A stretch of DNA of 64,000 nucleotides, from positions 108,691 to 172,690 of the forward strand of contig NZ_MUHU01000007.1 of the NCBI RefSeq assembly GCF_002105195.1, read 5' to 3'. The notes beneath the pieces are model-generated. The model worked only from the letters and a program-made list of their open reading frames with translations. It was not told the origin of the DNA and did not search any database. Each line of letters opens with the position of its first letter. Position 1 is the first letter of the stretch. Source of the DNA: Derxia lacustris. Lineage in GTDB: Bacteria; Pseudomonadota; Gammaproteobacteria; Burkholderiales; Burkholderiaceae_E. Both the position numbers and the translations under genes were made by a program. Below are positions 21,399 through 29,752 of this stretch, in pieces.

Positions 21399-22307
21399 AT
21401 GGCGCGTCACGATCCCATCCTCGGCCGGCTGCGGCTCAGGCAGCTGCAATGCTTTCTGACGGTGGTGCGGCACGGCCATCTCGGCAATGCCGCCGAGGCG
21501 CTGGCGATCAGCCAGCCGGCCGTCACCAAGACCCTCAACGAGCTTGAGGAAACCCTCGGCGTCAAGCTGCTCGACAGGGGCCGCCACGGCGCCAAATTGA
21601 CGCCCGAGGGCGCGATCTTCCTGCGCCATGCCGAGGCCAGCACCGGCGCGCTCCAGCTCGCCATCGATGCGCTCGGCCGCGCCGACGAGGATGCGCCGCT
21701 GCTGCTCGGCGCGCTGCCGACGCTCGCCTCCACCTTCGTCGCGCGTCTGCTCGCCGGCCTGCGCGCCGAGCGGCCGCATGCCACGGTGCGCGTCATCACC
21801 GATGCCAACGACGCGCTGCTCGACCGGCTGCGCCGGCGCGAACTCGATGTGGTGATCGGCCGGCTCGCCGATCCGGCGCGCATGTTCGGCCTGATCTTCG
21901 AGCCGCTGTTCGCCGAGAACATGCTGCTGGTCGCCGCGCCCGGCCATCCGGTGCTGACCACGCTCGCGGCCGATCCGGCCTCGCTTGGCGAGCATCCGCT
22001 GGTGCTGGCGCCGCCCGACACGCTGCTGCGCCATTCGGCCGACAGCTTCTTTGCGCGGCTCGGCGTCACGCCGGCCGGCGGACTGGTCGAGACGCTGGCC
22101 GATTCGCTCGCGCTGGCGCTGGTGCGCGATGCCGGCCATCTGTGGTTCACCGCCAGCAGTGCCGCGCGCCGCGCCATCGAGCTGGGCGAGGCGGTGGCGC
22201 TGCCGTTCGCCATCCCGAGCAAGGAGCCGGTCGGGCTGCTGCTGCGCACCGAGGGCCCGACCTCGCCGGCGGTGCAGGCGCTGGTCGGCGTGGCGCGCGC
22301 CGGCTGA
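21399..22307 (+). CDS. pcaQ: LysR-family regulator PcaQ
   Basis: LysR-type regulator of 302 residues. The N-terminal HTH (about 12-70) contains LRQLQCFLTVVRHGHLGNAAEALAISQPAVTKTLNELE, in which the RxLQCFL start is characteristic of PcaQ. The C-terminal domain is a periplasmic-binding-like effector domain. PcaQ activates pca genes with beta-carboxymuconate or its lactone as effector. It is co-directional with pcaIJFBDC and directly precedes the pcaK promoter. The ATG at 21399 gives the standard LysR N-terminus. Confidence 0.88.
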   Translation: MARHDPILGRLRLRQLQCFLTVVRHGHLGNAAEALAISQPAVTKTLNELEETLGVKLLDRGRHGAKLTPEGAIFLRHAEASTGALQLAIDALGRADEDAPLLLGALPTLASTFVARLLAGLRAERPHATVRVITDANDALLDRLRRRELDVVIGRLADPARMFGLIFEPLFAENMLLVAAPGHPVLTTLAADPASLGEHPLVLAPPDTLLRHSADSFFARLGVTPAGGLVETLADSLALALVRDAGHLWFTASSAARRAIELGEAVALPFAIPSKEPVGLLLRTEGPTSPAVQALVGVARAG

Positions 22308-22408
22308 GGCGGGCGGCGCAGCCCTGCCGGGCGCGCCGGTCGAGGCGCGGGACGCTCGTCCGCAGATCGCACACAGCGTCCGGTCACCGCACGGGGACAA
22401 CCCTCGAT

Positions 22409-22444
22409 GTTCGATCGTTGAAGTTTCCTGTTCGACTTGTGCAT
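22409..22444. promoter_or_regulatory. GTTCGA repeats upstream of pcaK
   Basis: GTTCGATCGTTGAAG (22409-22423) and a second GTTCGA starting at 22430 are 21 bases apart. They echo the 20-base-spaced operators at 16104-16138; the first copy matches the palindrome there at 11 of 15 positions. This suggests the IclR regulator also controls pcaK. Confidence 0.45.
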
Positions 22445-22523
22445 GGTCGCCACCCATCCGGCTGCCAAGACTGCGGCGACGCGCACATCGCATGCGCACC
22501 GTGACAACCACCGAGACAGCGCC

Positions 22524-23879
22524 ATGACCATTTCCGCCCGGGTCGATGTCCAGGACTTCCTGGATCGCCATCCGTTTTCCCCGTTCCAGTGGGGCGTGTT
22601 CGCGCTCTGCTTCCTCGTCGTGCTGCTCGACGGCTTCGACACCGCCGCCATCGGCTACATCGCGCCCTCGCTCATCAAGGAATGGGGCGTGACCAAGCCG
22701 GCGCTGGCGCCGGTGCTCAGCGCCGCGCTGTTCGGGCTGGCGGCCGGCGCGCTGTCGGCCGGGCCGCTGGCCGACCGCTTCGGCCGGCGCGCGGTGCTGA
22801 TCGGCTCGGTCGCGCTGTTCGGCATTGCCTGCGCGGCGTCGTCGCAGGCAGGCGACCTCGGCGCGCTGACCGCGTTCCGCTTCGTCACGGGTCTTGGCCT
22901 GGGCGCCGCCATGCCCAACGCGGTCACGCTGATGAGCGAGTTCTGCCCCGGCCAGCGCCGCTCGACGCTGACCAACGCCATGTTCTGCGGCTTCCCGCTT
23001 GGCGCGGCTTTCGGCGGTTTTCTGGCGGCCTGGATGATCCCGATCTGGGGCTGGCGCAGCGTGCTGGTGCTCGGCGGCATCGCACCGCTGCTGCTGGTGG
23101 CGGCGATGCTGCTGATGCTGCCGGAGTCGGTGCGCTACCTGGTCGCCAAGGGCCGGCCGGTCGAGCGCATTCGCGCGGTGCTGGCCCGCGTGTCGGCCGA
23201 GGCCGCGAATGCTGCCAGCTTCGTGCTGAGCGAGAAGGCGCCCGCCACCGACGCCAGGAGCGGCGCCGGCGTGGTGCTGTCGCCGGCCTATCGGGTCGGC
23301 TCGGCGATGCTGTGGCTGGCCTATTTCATGGGGCTGGTCATCTTCTATGCGCTCATCAACTGGATGCCGATCCTGTTCAAGGACGCCGGCCTTGCGCCCA
23401 AGGACGCCACGCTGATCGCGGCGCTGTTCCCGCTCGGCGGCGTGGGCGCGGTGGCCTTTGGCTGGCTGATGGACCGCTTCAATCCCAACCGCATCATTGC
23501 CATCGGCTTTGGCCTGACGGCGGTGGCGATCTGGGGCATCGGCCAGTCGGTCGGCAGCGTCGCCACGCTGGTGGTGGTGGTGTTCGTGGCCGGCACGCTG
23601 ATGAACACCGCGCAATCGTCGCTGCCGGCGCTGGCGGCGGCCTTCTACCCGACGCAGGGCCGCGCGACCGGCGTGGCCTGGATGCTCGGCATCGGGCGCT
23701 TCGGCGGCATTGCCGGGTCGTTCCTCGTGGCCGAGGCGCAGCGGCAGCAGCTCGGCTTTGGGCCCACGTTCACGCTGCTGGCGATTCCGGGCGTGATCGC
23801 GATGGCGGCGCTGCTGGTCAAGCAGGCGGCGCGGCCGGATCAGGGGCTGGGCGTGCCGGCGGGGGTGACGGGGCATTGA
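22524..23879 (+). CDS. pcaK: 4-hydroxybenzoate/protocatechuate transporter, AAHS family
   Basis: Major facilitator of the aromatic acid:H+ symporter group, 451 residues, about 12 membrane segments. It carries the AAHS signatures LLDGFDTAAIGYIAPSL in TM1 (about 34-50) and GPLADRFGRR in the first cytoplasmic loop (about 85-94). It follows pcaQ and probably imports 4-hydroxybenzoate and protocatechuate. In related strains PcaK also contributes to chemotaxis; nothing here tests that. The ATG at 22524 gives the family N-terminus. A hairpin follows the stop. Confidence 0.9.
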   Translation: MTISARVDVQDFLDRHPFSPFQWGVFALCFLVVLLDGFDTAAIGYIAPSLIKEWGVTKPALAPVLSAALFGLAAGALSAGPLADRFGRRAVLIGSVALFGIACAASSQAGDLGALTAFRFVTGLGLGAAMPNAVTLMSEFCPGQRRSTLTNAMFCGFPLGAAFGGFLAAWMIPIWGWRSVLVLGGIAPLLLVAAMLLMLPESVRYLVAKGRPVERIRAVLARVSAEAANAASFVLSEKAPATDARSGAGVVLSPAYRVGSAMLWLAYFMGLVIFYALINWMPILFKDAGLAPKDATLIAALFPLGGVGAVAFGWLMDRFNPNRIIAIGFGLTAVAIWGIGQSVGSVATLVVVVFVAGTLMNTAQSSLPALAAAFYPTQGRATGVAWMLGIGRFGGIAGSFLVAEAQRQQLGFGPTFTLLAIPGVIAMAALLVKQAARPDQGLGVPAGVTGH

Positions 23880-23887
23880 GCTGCGGC

Positions 23888-23917
23888 GCGGCGGGCCGGA
23901 CCCTGTCGGCCCGCCGC
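23888..23917. terminator. Hairpin between convergent pcaK and hipA
   Basis: GCGGCGGGCC (23888-23897) pairs perfectly with GGCCCGCCGC (23908-23917), loop about 8 bases. It lies between two convergent stops and lacks a T-run. It is probably a bidirectional transcription stop. Confidence 0.6.
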
Positions 23918-23931
23918 AAGCCACGACAGAT

Positions 23932-25194
23932 TCAGGCGGCCAGCCGCGCCGCCAGCTTGCGCGCAGTCCCGCTCGCAAAGGCTTGCAGGCGCTCGGCGAG
24001 CACCCGCTCGGTGGGCGACAACTGCGGCGCAATCTGCGCCACCGCCTGAGCCATTGCCGCCGGCACCCGCTGCGCCATCGCCGCCGCGAGCCTGACGACG
24101 AATGCCGGTTTCATGCCCAGCTCGCGCGCCATCGCTTCCAGCTCGGGCCGGCCGATCTCGCCGGGCAGCAGCCTGCCGCCGACCGCAAACGCGAACTCCT
24201 TCGACAGCCCCGGATAGAGCTGCGTGCACATCAGGTCGTAGAACGGCGTGAGCGTGGTTCGGCGGTCGGCGGCGATGTAGAGCGACAGGTTCTTGGCGTG
24301 GCTGTCGTTGTTGCCCACGCACAGGTTGAACACGATCCACTCGACCAGCCGCCGCAGATCGACGGCCGGTTGCGAGCTGTACCGGCGAATGAGGTCGGCG
24401 CAGGCAACGATTCCCGGGCCGCCTTCCTTCTCGTACTTGCGGTCCGAGACCGTGCCGCTGAGCTGGCAGAAGTCGTACTGGCGCAGCCGGCCCAGGCGGC
24501 CGTCGGCCAGCGCAATCCGGTCGAAGCGGCGCACGACGCAGGCATGGGTCGCCGGCTCGAAGAACACCTCCGCGGTCGGCAGCCCGCAATGCGCGGCGGC
24601 GCGCATCACCAGGGTTTCGTTGGCAGCCGAGGCCCACACCTTGTCGAGCCGGCGGATGTCGGGCTTGAGGATGTGCGTGGACGGCGAGGTGCCGAGCGGC
24701 AGGCGCGGCAGGCCGTCGTCGAACAGCGCGATGCCGGTCTTGTCCTGCGCGCCAGCCAGCGAAATGCGCGCGTTGTCGCCCATCAGGTCGAGCGCGGCGG
24801 CCGGGCCACTGCGCAGGCGCTCGGCAAGCGCGGCCCAGCTCGTGGCCTCGTAGCTCGGCGGCTGGGGCGTCTGGCCGCCGGGCAGCAGGACAAAGCCACC
24901 GGCGGTATCGCCCGCCACTTCAAGCAGCAGCGAGAACAGCGTCGAGGCGTGGCGCTGGTCGGCGAGATAGGCGCGCAGCTCGCCCTCGGGCAGCAGGTTC
25001 TCGAAGCAGGCCTGCACCGCCGCCGACGCCTGCGGCCCCACCATGAGCGGAATGGCGGCGAGCGGCCACGGCGCGGGCCGGGCAAGCCAGCCGGGCGCGT
25101 ACTCGAAGACCAGCGGCGCGGCATCGGCGAGGCTGCCGACAAGGTCGTCGCCGCAATACACGTCGAGCCGGTCGGGACGCATGGCGCGGCTCAC
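23932..25194 (-). CDS. hipA: HipA-type serine/threonine kinase toxin
   Basis: HipA-family kinase of 420 residues. In E. coli HipA phosphorylates glutamyl-tRNA synthetase and causes growth arrest. The N-terminal HipA_N region (about 10-130) precedes the kinase core. RISLAGAQDKTGI contains Ser145, equivalent to the autophosphorylated serine of E. coli HipA. HILKPD is at 174-179, the catalytic loop NNDSHAKN at 295-302, and the metal-binding FYD at 318-320. The GTG start overlaps the hipB stop by four bases. All key residues are present, so the toxin looks active. The target cannot be read from sequence. Confidence 0.88.
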   Translation of the reverse strand: MSRAMRPDRLDVYCGDDLVGSLADAAPLVFEYAPGWLARPAPWPLAAIPLMVGPQASAAVQACFENLLPEGELRAYLADQRHASTLFSLLLEVAGDTAGGFVLLPGGQTPQPPSYEATSWAALAERLRSGPAAALDLMGDNARISLAGAQDKTGIALFDDGLPRLPLGTSPSTHILKPDIRRLDKVWASAANETLVMRAAAHCGLPTAEVFFEPATHACVVRRFDRIALADGRLGRLRQYDFCQLSGTVSDRKYEKEGGPGIVACADLIRRYSSQPAVDLRRLVEWIVFNLCVGNNDSHAKNLSLYIAADRRTTLTPFYDLMCTQLYPGLSKEFAFAVGGRLLPGEIGRPELEAMARELGMKPAFVVRLAAAMAQRVPAAMAQAVAQIAPQLSPTERVLAERLQAFASGTARKLAARLAA

Positions 25195-25475
25195 GGCAGG
25201 CGCGGCGTGCGCGGCCGCAGCACCAGCTCAAGCCCGAGCAGGTCCATCACGTCGAGCACCTTTTGCAGCTGGACCGTGGGCTTGCCGTTCTCCAGCTCGA
25301 CAAGAAAGCGGTTGCCGATCCCGCCCAGCCCGGCGATGTCGGCCTGGGTGAGCGCGAGCCGCTTGCGCTGGCTGCGGACGGCGTCGCCCACTTCGGCGGC
25401 GGAGCGCACGACCAGCTCGGTTGCGGCATTCCCGAGCGGTAAGTTTTCGCTGCTCATGAGGCTGATCCTCGCCAT
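25191..25475 (-). CDS. hipB: HipB-type antitoxin, XRE family
   Basis: A 94-residue Cro/CI-type DNA-binding protein. The HTH spans about 30-80, with RLALTQADIAGLGGIGNRFLVELENGK showing the usual HipB pattern. It neutralises HipA and represses the operon. It overlaps hipA by four bases. Two starts are possible: ATG 25475, which is overlapped by an operator copy just upstream, or ATG 25457 (MSSENLPL). Three operator-like palindromes at 50-base spacing straddle its start. Confidence 0.85.
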   Translation of the reverse strand: MARISLMSSENLPLGNAATELVVRSAAEVGDAVRSQRKRLALTQADIAGLGGIGNRFLVELENGKPTVQLQKVLDVMDLLGLELVLRPRTPRLP

Positions 25476-25543
25476 TGATTACCGAGCGGTAATTATGCGA
25501 CCCAGATATCCCGCAAAGCGCCAAAAACTTCCCGCTCGGTAAT
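25428..25543. promoter_or_regulatory. Three hip operator palindromes at 50-base spacing
   Basis: The central copy ATTACCGAGCGGTAAT (25478-25493) has perfect 7-base arms. Degenerate copies lie at 25428-25443 (ATTCCCGAGCGGTAAG, inside the start of hipB) and 25528-25543 (CTTCCCGCTCGGTAAT, reverse orientation). Start-to-start spacing is exactly 50 bases in both intervals. HipB proteins bind several operators in front of hipBA, so this is the expected autoregulatory array. Confidence 0.7.
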
Positions 25544-25632
25544 GCCGCATGGCCCGGTCATGCTGTCCGCCATGCGCAAGCCGGCGGAATTGCGCTATTG
25601 AAGCCGGCCCGCCTCGCCACTCAAAGCGCCCC

Positions 25633-26238
25633 ATGACCACCACCGTTGCGATCTACCTCTTCCCCGAAGTCGAAGTGCTCGACTTCGCCGGCCCCTACGA
25701 GGTCTTCACCACCGCCACCCGGGTCGCGCGCAAGCTCGATCCGGCCGCGCCCGAGCCCTTCACCGTCTACACCGTGGCGCGCGAGCCCAGGCCGGTGCAG
25801 GCCCGCGCCGGCCTGTTCGTGATGCCCGACGCCACCTTCGACAGCCATCCGCCGGCCGAGCTGCTGATCGTGCCGGGCGGCGTGGTCACGACCGAACTGC
25901 AACGCCCCGAGGTCATCGACTGGCTGCGCCGCATCGCTGCCGGCGCCGCCATCACCGCCTCGGTCTGCACCGGCGCCTTTCTGCTCGCGCGCGCCGGGCT
26001 GCTGGCCGGCCGCGCCTGCACCACGCACTGGGAAGACATCGCCGACCTGCGCGCCATGTTCCCCGGCCTCGACGTGCGCGAAGGCCGGCGCTGGATCGAC
26101 GAGGGCAGCATCGTCAGCTCGGCCGGCATCTCCGCCGGCATCGACATGAGCCTGCATCTGGTCGAGCGGCTCGCCGGCCGCGACCTGGCGCTGGCCACCG
26201 CGCGCCAGATGGACATCGACTGGCACGAGGACGCCTGA
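25633..26238 (+). CDS. DJ-1/PfpI family (class I glutamine amidotransferase-like) protein
   Basis: A 201-residue DJ-1/PfpI-like protein. The nucleophile elbow SVCTGAFLLARAGLL places the cysteine at residue 112, after LLIVPGGVVT. The acidic residue expected near the start is in EVEVLDFAGPYEV. This subgroup includes isonitrile hydratase and the sensor half of some AraC regulators. No DNA-binding domain is present. Cellular role not assigned. It overlaps nothing and is followed 3 bases later by a GNAT gene, so the two are probably co-transcribed. Confidence 0.82.
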   Translation: MTTTVAIYLFPEVEVLDFAGPYEVFTTATRVARKLDPAAPEPFTVYTVAREPRPVQARAGLFVMPDATFDSHPPAELLIVPGGVVTTELQRPEVIDWLRRIAAGAAITASVCTGAFLLARAGLLAGRACTTHWEDIADLRAMFPGLDVREGRRWIDEGSIVSSAGISAGIDMSLHLVERLAGRDLALATARQMDIDWHEDA

Positions 26239-26241
26239 CGC

Positions 26242-26691
26242 ATGCAGATCGCGTCTGCCACGCTCGCCGATCTCGACTGCGTCGCCGCGCTGTTCGACGC
26301 CTACCGCCAGTTCTACGAGCAGCCCGCCGACGTGGCGCTCGCGCGCAGCTTCATCGAGGCGCGCATGCGGCGCGGCGAATCGCTCGTGCTGCTGGCGCGC
26401 GCCGACGACGGTGCGGCGCTCGGCTTCGTCCAGCTCTATCCCGGCTTCTGCTCGATCGAGGCGGCGCCGATCCGCGTGCTCTACGACTTGTTCGTGCAGC
26501 CGGCTGCGCGCCGCGCCGGCGTGGGCCGCGCGCTGCTGCTGGCCGCCGAGGCGCAGGCGCGCGCCGACGGCATCGCGCGGCTCGACCTGACCACGGCGCG
26601 CAGCAATCTCAAGGCGCAGGCGCTGTACGAGTCGCTCGGCTGGGTGCAGGACCGGGTCTATCTGGCCTACAACCGGCACATCAGGGGCTGA
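26242..26691 (+). CDS. GNAT-family N-acetyltransferase
   Basis: A 149-residue GNAT acetyltransferase. The acetyl-CoA loop RRAGVGRALLLAAEAQAR (about 91-108) follows the beta-strand YDLFVQPAAR. The C-terminal ALYESLGWVQD is typical of motif B. Acceptor unknown; small amines or amino acids are common for this subgroup. It starts three bases after the DJ-1/PfpI gene. Its last 11 bases overlap the end of the convergent LysR gene. Confidence 0.85.
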   Translation: MQIASATLADLDCVAALFDAYRQFYEQPADVALARSFIEARMRRGESLVLLARADDGAALGFVQLYPGFCSIEAAPIRVLYDLFVQPAARRAGVGRALLLAAEAQARADGIARLDLTTARSNLKAQALYESLGWVQDRVYLAYNRHIRG

Positions 26692-27595
26692 GCGGCGCCG
26701 GGTCGGCGAGCAGCTCGCGCAATAGCGTCGCCACATGCTGCACGGCGGCATCGCCGTCGCGCCGCGCATGCCAGGCCAGTGCCAGCGCAAAGCCGTCCAC
26801 CGGCAGCGGCGGCGCAAAGCTCGCGAAGCGGTCGGCCTCGCTCGCGCCCAGGCAGCGCGACGGCAGCAGCCCGATCAGGTCGCTGCGTTCCAGCAGCGCC
26901 AGCGCGGCCAGAAAACTCGGCACCACCGCACCCACGCGCCGCGTGCGGCCGCTGGCCAGCAGCGCATCGTCGAGCGCGCCGCGCGTGTCGCCGTGGCTCG
27001 ACACCAGCACATGCGGATGCGCGAGCCAGGCGTCGAGCCCGAAGTCGCGCGCCGCCGGATGGTCGCGCCGCATCGCCACCACATAGCGCTCGTGCAGCAG
27101 CTCCAGCCGGCGCAGCCGGCCGCTGGCGGGTGGCAGCACCGACAGCGCCAGATCGAGCCCGCCGTCGTCGAGCTGGCGCAGCAGATCGCCGCCGCCCTGC
27201 CACGGCAGGCAGACGATGCACAGCCCCGGCGCCGTGACTTGCAGCCGCGCCAGCAGCGCCGGCAGCAGGCGCGCGACCAGCGCATCGGCCAGCCCGATGC
27301 GCACCGTGGCCGCAAGGGCTTGCAGGCTCGGCGGCGCCGGATCGAGCAGCTGCTGCACGGCGGCCAGCGCCTCCTTCACCGGCGCGCGCAATGCCTGCGC
27401 GCGTGGCGTGAGCGTCATGCGCGCGCCGTTGCGCACCAGCAGCAGGTCGTCGAACAGCGCCCGGCAGCGTTCGAGCGCGGCGCTGGTGGCGGGCTGGGAC
27501 AGCGCCAGCCGGTCGGCCGCGCGCGTGACATGGGCTTCGTCGAGCAGCGCGTCGAGCACCACCAGCAAATTGAGGTCGATCGAGCGGAGATTCAT
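26681..27595 (-). CDS. LysR-family transcriptional regulator
   Basis: LysR regulator, 304 residues. The start MNLRSIDLNLLVVLDALLDE and the HTH HVTRAADRLALSQPATSAALERCR are characteristic of the NodD/NahR-like branch. The effector domain follows from about residue 90. It is divergent from a quinone-reductase-like gene and probably controls it. An upstream in-frame extension exists, but the ATG at 27593-27595 gives the family N-terminus. Confidence 0.87.
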   Translation of the reverse strand: MNLRSIDLNLLVVLDALLDEAHVTRAADRLALSQPATSAALERCRALFDDLLLVRNGARMTLTPRAQALRAPVKEALAAVQQLLDPAPPSLQALAATVRIGLADALVARLLPALLARLQVTAPGLCIVCLPWQGGGDLLRQLDDGGLDLALSVLPPASGRLRRLELLHERYVVAMRRDHPAARDFGLDAWLAHPHVLVSSHGDTRGALDDALLASGRTRRVGAVVPSFLAALALLERSDLIGLLPSRCLGASEADRFASFAPPLPVDGFALALAWHARRDGDAAVQHVATLLRELLADPAPLSP

Positions 27596-27723
27596 GCGCT
27601 CGATGATTTCATATCCATGCAATCCATTGGACCGATGACGTGGCCACCGCGAGCATGGGCTGCGCCTTCGGGATGCACGCATTTCGCGCCGCGTCCGCCG
27701 GGGGCCTTCGCCAGGAAACCGCC

Positions 27724-28284
27724 ATGTCCAGCACGCTCGTCCTCGTCTTCCATCCGCGCCTTGCCGACTCGCGCGCCAACCGGGCGTTGATGAACGCCGC
27801 CGCCGGCATCGACGGCGCGAGCGTGGTCGACATGGCGGCCGACTGTCCCGACGGCCGGATCGATGCCGACCGCGCGGTCGCGCGGCTGCTCGCGGCCGAC
27901 CGCGTCGTGCTCCAGTTTCCGTTGCAGTGGTACAGCGCGCCGGCCTTGCTGCGCGCCTGGCAGGACGAGGTGCTGACGCGGATGTTCTATGTGCGCGCCG
28001 AGGAGGGCGCGCGGCTCGCGGGCCGGGCGCTGCGGCTGGCGGTCACGGCCGGCAACGTGCCCGAGGCGTATTGCGCCGACGGCGTGAACGGCTTCGCGCT
28101 CGACCAGTTGCTGCTGCCGTTCGCGGCCACCGCGCGCCGCTGCGGGCTGGCCTATGCCGAGCCCTTCGTGCTGTACGGCGCCGGCCGGCTCGACGATGCC
28201 GAGCTGGCGGCGGCCGGCATGCGTTATCGCCGGACGCTTGAGGCGTGGATTGCCGCCACCCCGGCCAGCCGCGAACTTGCATGA
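27724..28284 (+). CDS. NAD(P)H dehydrogenase (quinone)-like flavoprotein
   Basis: A 186-residue protein of the flavodoxin-like-fold NAD(P)H oxidoreductase group (KefF/MdaB/NQO type). Diagnostic stretches are LVLVFHPRLADSRANRAL at the start, VLQFPLQWYSAPALLRAWQDEVL (about 62-84, FMN/quinone site) and GRALRLAVTAGN (about 100-111). It transfers two electrons from NAD(P)H to quinones or similar electrophiles. It is divergent from a LysR regulator. AGGAAACC precedes the ATG at 27724. Confidence 0.85.
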   Translation: MSSTLVLVFHPRLADSRANRALMNAAAGIDGASVVDMAADCPDGRIDADRAVARLLAADRVVLQFPLQWYSAPALLRAWQDEVLTRMFYVRAEEGARLAGRALRLAVTAGNVPEAYCADGVNGFALDQLLLPFAATARRCGLAYAEPFVLYGAGRLDDAELAAAGMRYRRTLEAWIAATPASRELA

Positions 28285-28317
28285 GGCACCGCGTAGCGCA
28301 GACGTGGATCGGCAGGA

Positions 28318-28518
28318 CTAGCTGGCGCTGGTCGGCTCGGTTGTCTCGGCCTTCGGCCTGACGCTGGCCCAGAAGGCGCCGTTCGCCTGCGTCAGCACGA
28401 GGTCGGTGTAGGTGCGGACCATGTCCGACAGCGTGGAATGGCCCAGCGCCTTGGGCGAGAACGCCGGGTCGGTGCGCTTCATGTACTGGCCGAGCGCACC
28501 GAGGCGTACGCGGCCACC
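28318..28518 (-). pseudogene. Remnant of a NYN/OST-HTH (LOTUS) domain gene, C-terminal end only
   Basis: On the minus strand about 66 codons ending at TAG 28318-28320 read like the tail of NYN-LOTUS proteins: LGALGQYMKRTDPAFSP followed by KALGHSTLSDMVRTYTDLVL, the OST-HTH pattern. No start codon or ribosome site lies in front, and upstream the frame runs antisense through the Nudix gene, so the N-terminal NYN RNase domain is missing. It is most likely a decaying fragment left by deletion. It could still be translated only by unusual means. Domain recognition is from memory and needs a profile search. Confidence 0.55.
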
Positions 28519-28579
28519 CATTCCCGCCGCCCAAGACCCGACGGCATCATTCGGCCCCGCCAACCCGTCCTCGCGCCCG

Positions 28580-29053
28580 ATGATCCACTTCACCACCCAA
28601 GGCATCACCTTCCAGCTGCGCGCTGCCGCCATCCTGGTCAACCGCGACCGCGTGCTGCTGCATCGCGCGCTCGGCGACGATTTCTGGACCCTGCCGGGCG
28701 GCCGGGTCGAGCCGGGCGAGGACAGCGAGGCGGCGCTGCGGCGCGAGCTGCTGGAGGAGCTGGGCGCCACGGTCGGCGCAGCGCGGCTGGTGCATGTGGT
28801 CGAGGGCTTCTTCGACACCGCCGCCGGACCGCTGCATGAGCTGGCGCTGCACTACCTGGTGCCGCTGGCCGACGATTCGGCGCTGGCGATGCAGACCGGG
28901 CCGTTCGCCGGCATCGAGACGGACAAGCGGCTGGAATTCCGCTGGTTCGCGCTCGACGGGCTGGCCGGCGAGAACGTCTGGCCGCTGCTGCTGCGCCAGG
29001 GCCGGGCCGCGCTCGGCGATGGCGTGCTGCATGCGGTCGAGCGCGCCGGCTGA
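28580..29053 (+). CDS. Nudix hydrolase
   Basis: A 157-residue Nudix enzyme. The Nudix box begins GGRVEPGEDSEAALRR and ends ELLEELGA (about 38-61), with all catalytic Glu present. Such enzymes hydrolyse a nucleoside diphosphate linked to another group; the substrate is not predictable. The C-terminal half (FRWFALDGLAGENVWPLLLR) resembles the ADP-ribose/NUDT family pattern. It overlaps no other gene. The remnant LOTUS fragment lies just upstream on the other strand. Confidence 0.87.
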   Translation: MIHFTTQGITFQLRAAAILVNRDRVLLHRALGDDFWTLPGGRVEPGEDSEAALRRELLEELGATVGAARLVHVVEGFFDTAAGPLHELALHYLVPLADDSALAMQTGPFAGIETDKRLEFRWFALDGLAGENVWPLLLRQGRAALGDGVLHAVERAG

Positions 29054-29093
29054 ATGCAACCGGCCCGGCGCGGCATGCAGCCGCCTGCCGTCC

Positions 29094-29690
29094 TCAGTCG
29101 GGCGAGAGCAGCGCAGTCAGTGCGCGTCGCATGCTGGCCGCCAGCGCCGCCCGGTCGAGCCCGGGATTGCGCACCGAGCGGATGGTCAGGCCGTCGAACA
29201 GCGCCGCCATCGCCTCGACCCGGCCGTCGATCTCGGCCTGCGGCAGCTCGGGCCCGAGCGTGAGCCGCAGCAGCGCCGTGAATTGCGTCATCGAATGCGC
29301 ATCGGCGGCACGCACCAGCGCAGCCACGCGCTCGTTGCGGCCGGCCTCGGCGCACAGCTCCAGTTGCAGCCGGGTTTCCCGCTCGTCGAGGCAGTCGGTC
29401 ATGGCCTGATCGACCTCGTCCAGCATGGCCTCGCGCAGATTGCCGGCGGCGGTCAGGCGCGCCAGCACTTCCTGCATGTCGTGCAGGCCGCGCTCGACGA
29501 TGGCCGCGACGATGGCTTCCTTGTTCTCGAAGTAGTTGTAGATGTGGCCGGCGCTCATGCCGGCGGTCTTCGAGATCTGGGCGATGCTGGCCGCATGAAA
29601 GCCGTGGCGCCGAAAGCATTCGGCCGCCGCGTCGAGGATCTGGCTGCGGCGCAGCCGGGCCCGGTCGCTGTCGGCGTCGGGGCTGGACAT
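29094..29690 (-). CDS. TetR-family regulator of the RND efflux operon
   Basis: TetR-type repressor, 198 residues. The HTH (about 12-60) contains ISKTAGMSAGHIYNYFENKE, the AcrR-like pattern, and the C-terminal ligand domain is variable. It is the last gene of the MFP-RND-OMF transcript, 62 bases beyond the OMF gene, so it is likely co-transcribed and autoregulating. The dyad upstream of the MFP gene (35681-35696) is the likely operator. ATG at 29688-29690. Confidence 0.87.
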   Translation of the reverse strand: MSSPDADSDRARLRRSQILDAAAECFRRHGFHAASIAQISKTAGMSAGHIYNYFENKEAIVAAIVERGLHDMQEVLARLTAAGNLREAMLDEVDQAMTDCLDERETRLQLELCAEAGRNERVAALVRAADAHSMTQFTALLRLTLGPELPQAEIDGRVEAMAALFDGLTIRSVRNPGLDRAALAASMRRALTALLSPD

Positions 29691-29752
29691 GGCGTCTCCT
29701 GGATTGAGGTGAGGGGCGCGGACCTTAGCCGATCCGCGCCCGCCGGCGGCCG

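Noticed and set aside
21243..24032. 929-codon minus-strand open frame
   Set aside because: Antisense across pcaC, pcaQ and pcaK; no domain and biased composition.
23983..25542. Plus-strand open frame over hipA/hipB
   Set aside because: Antisense to hipBA, whose kinase motifs and four-base overlap are clear.
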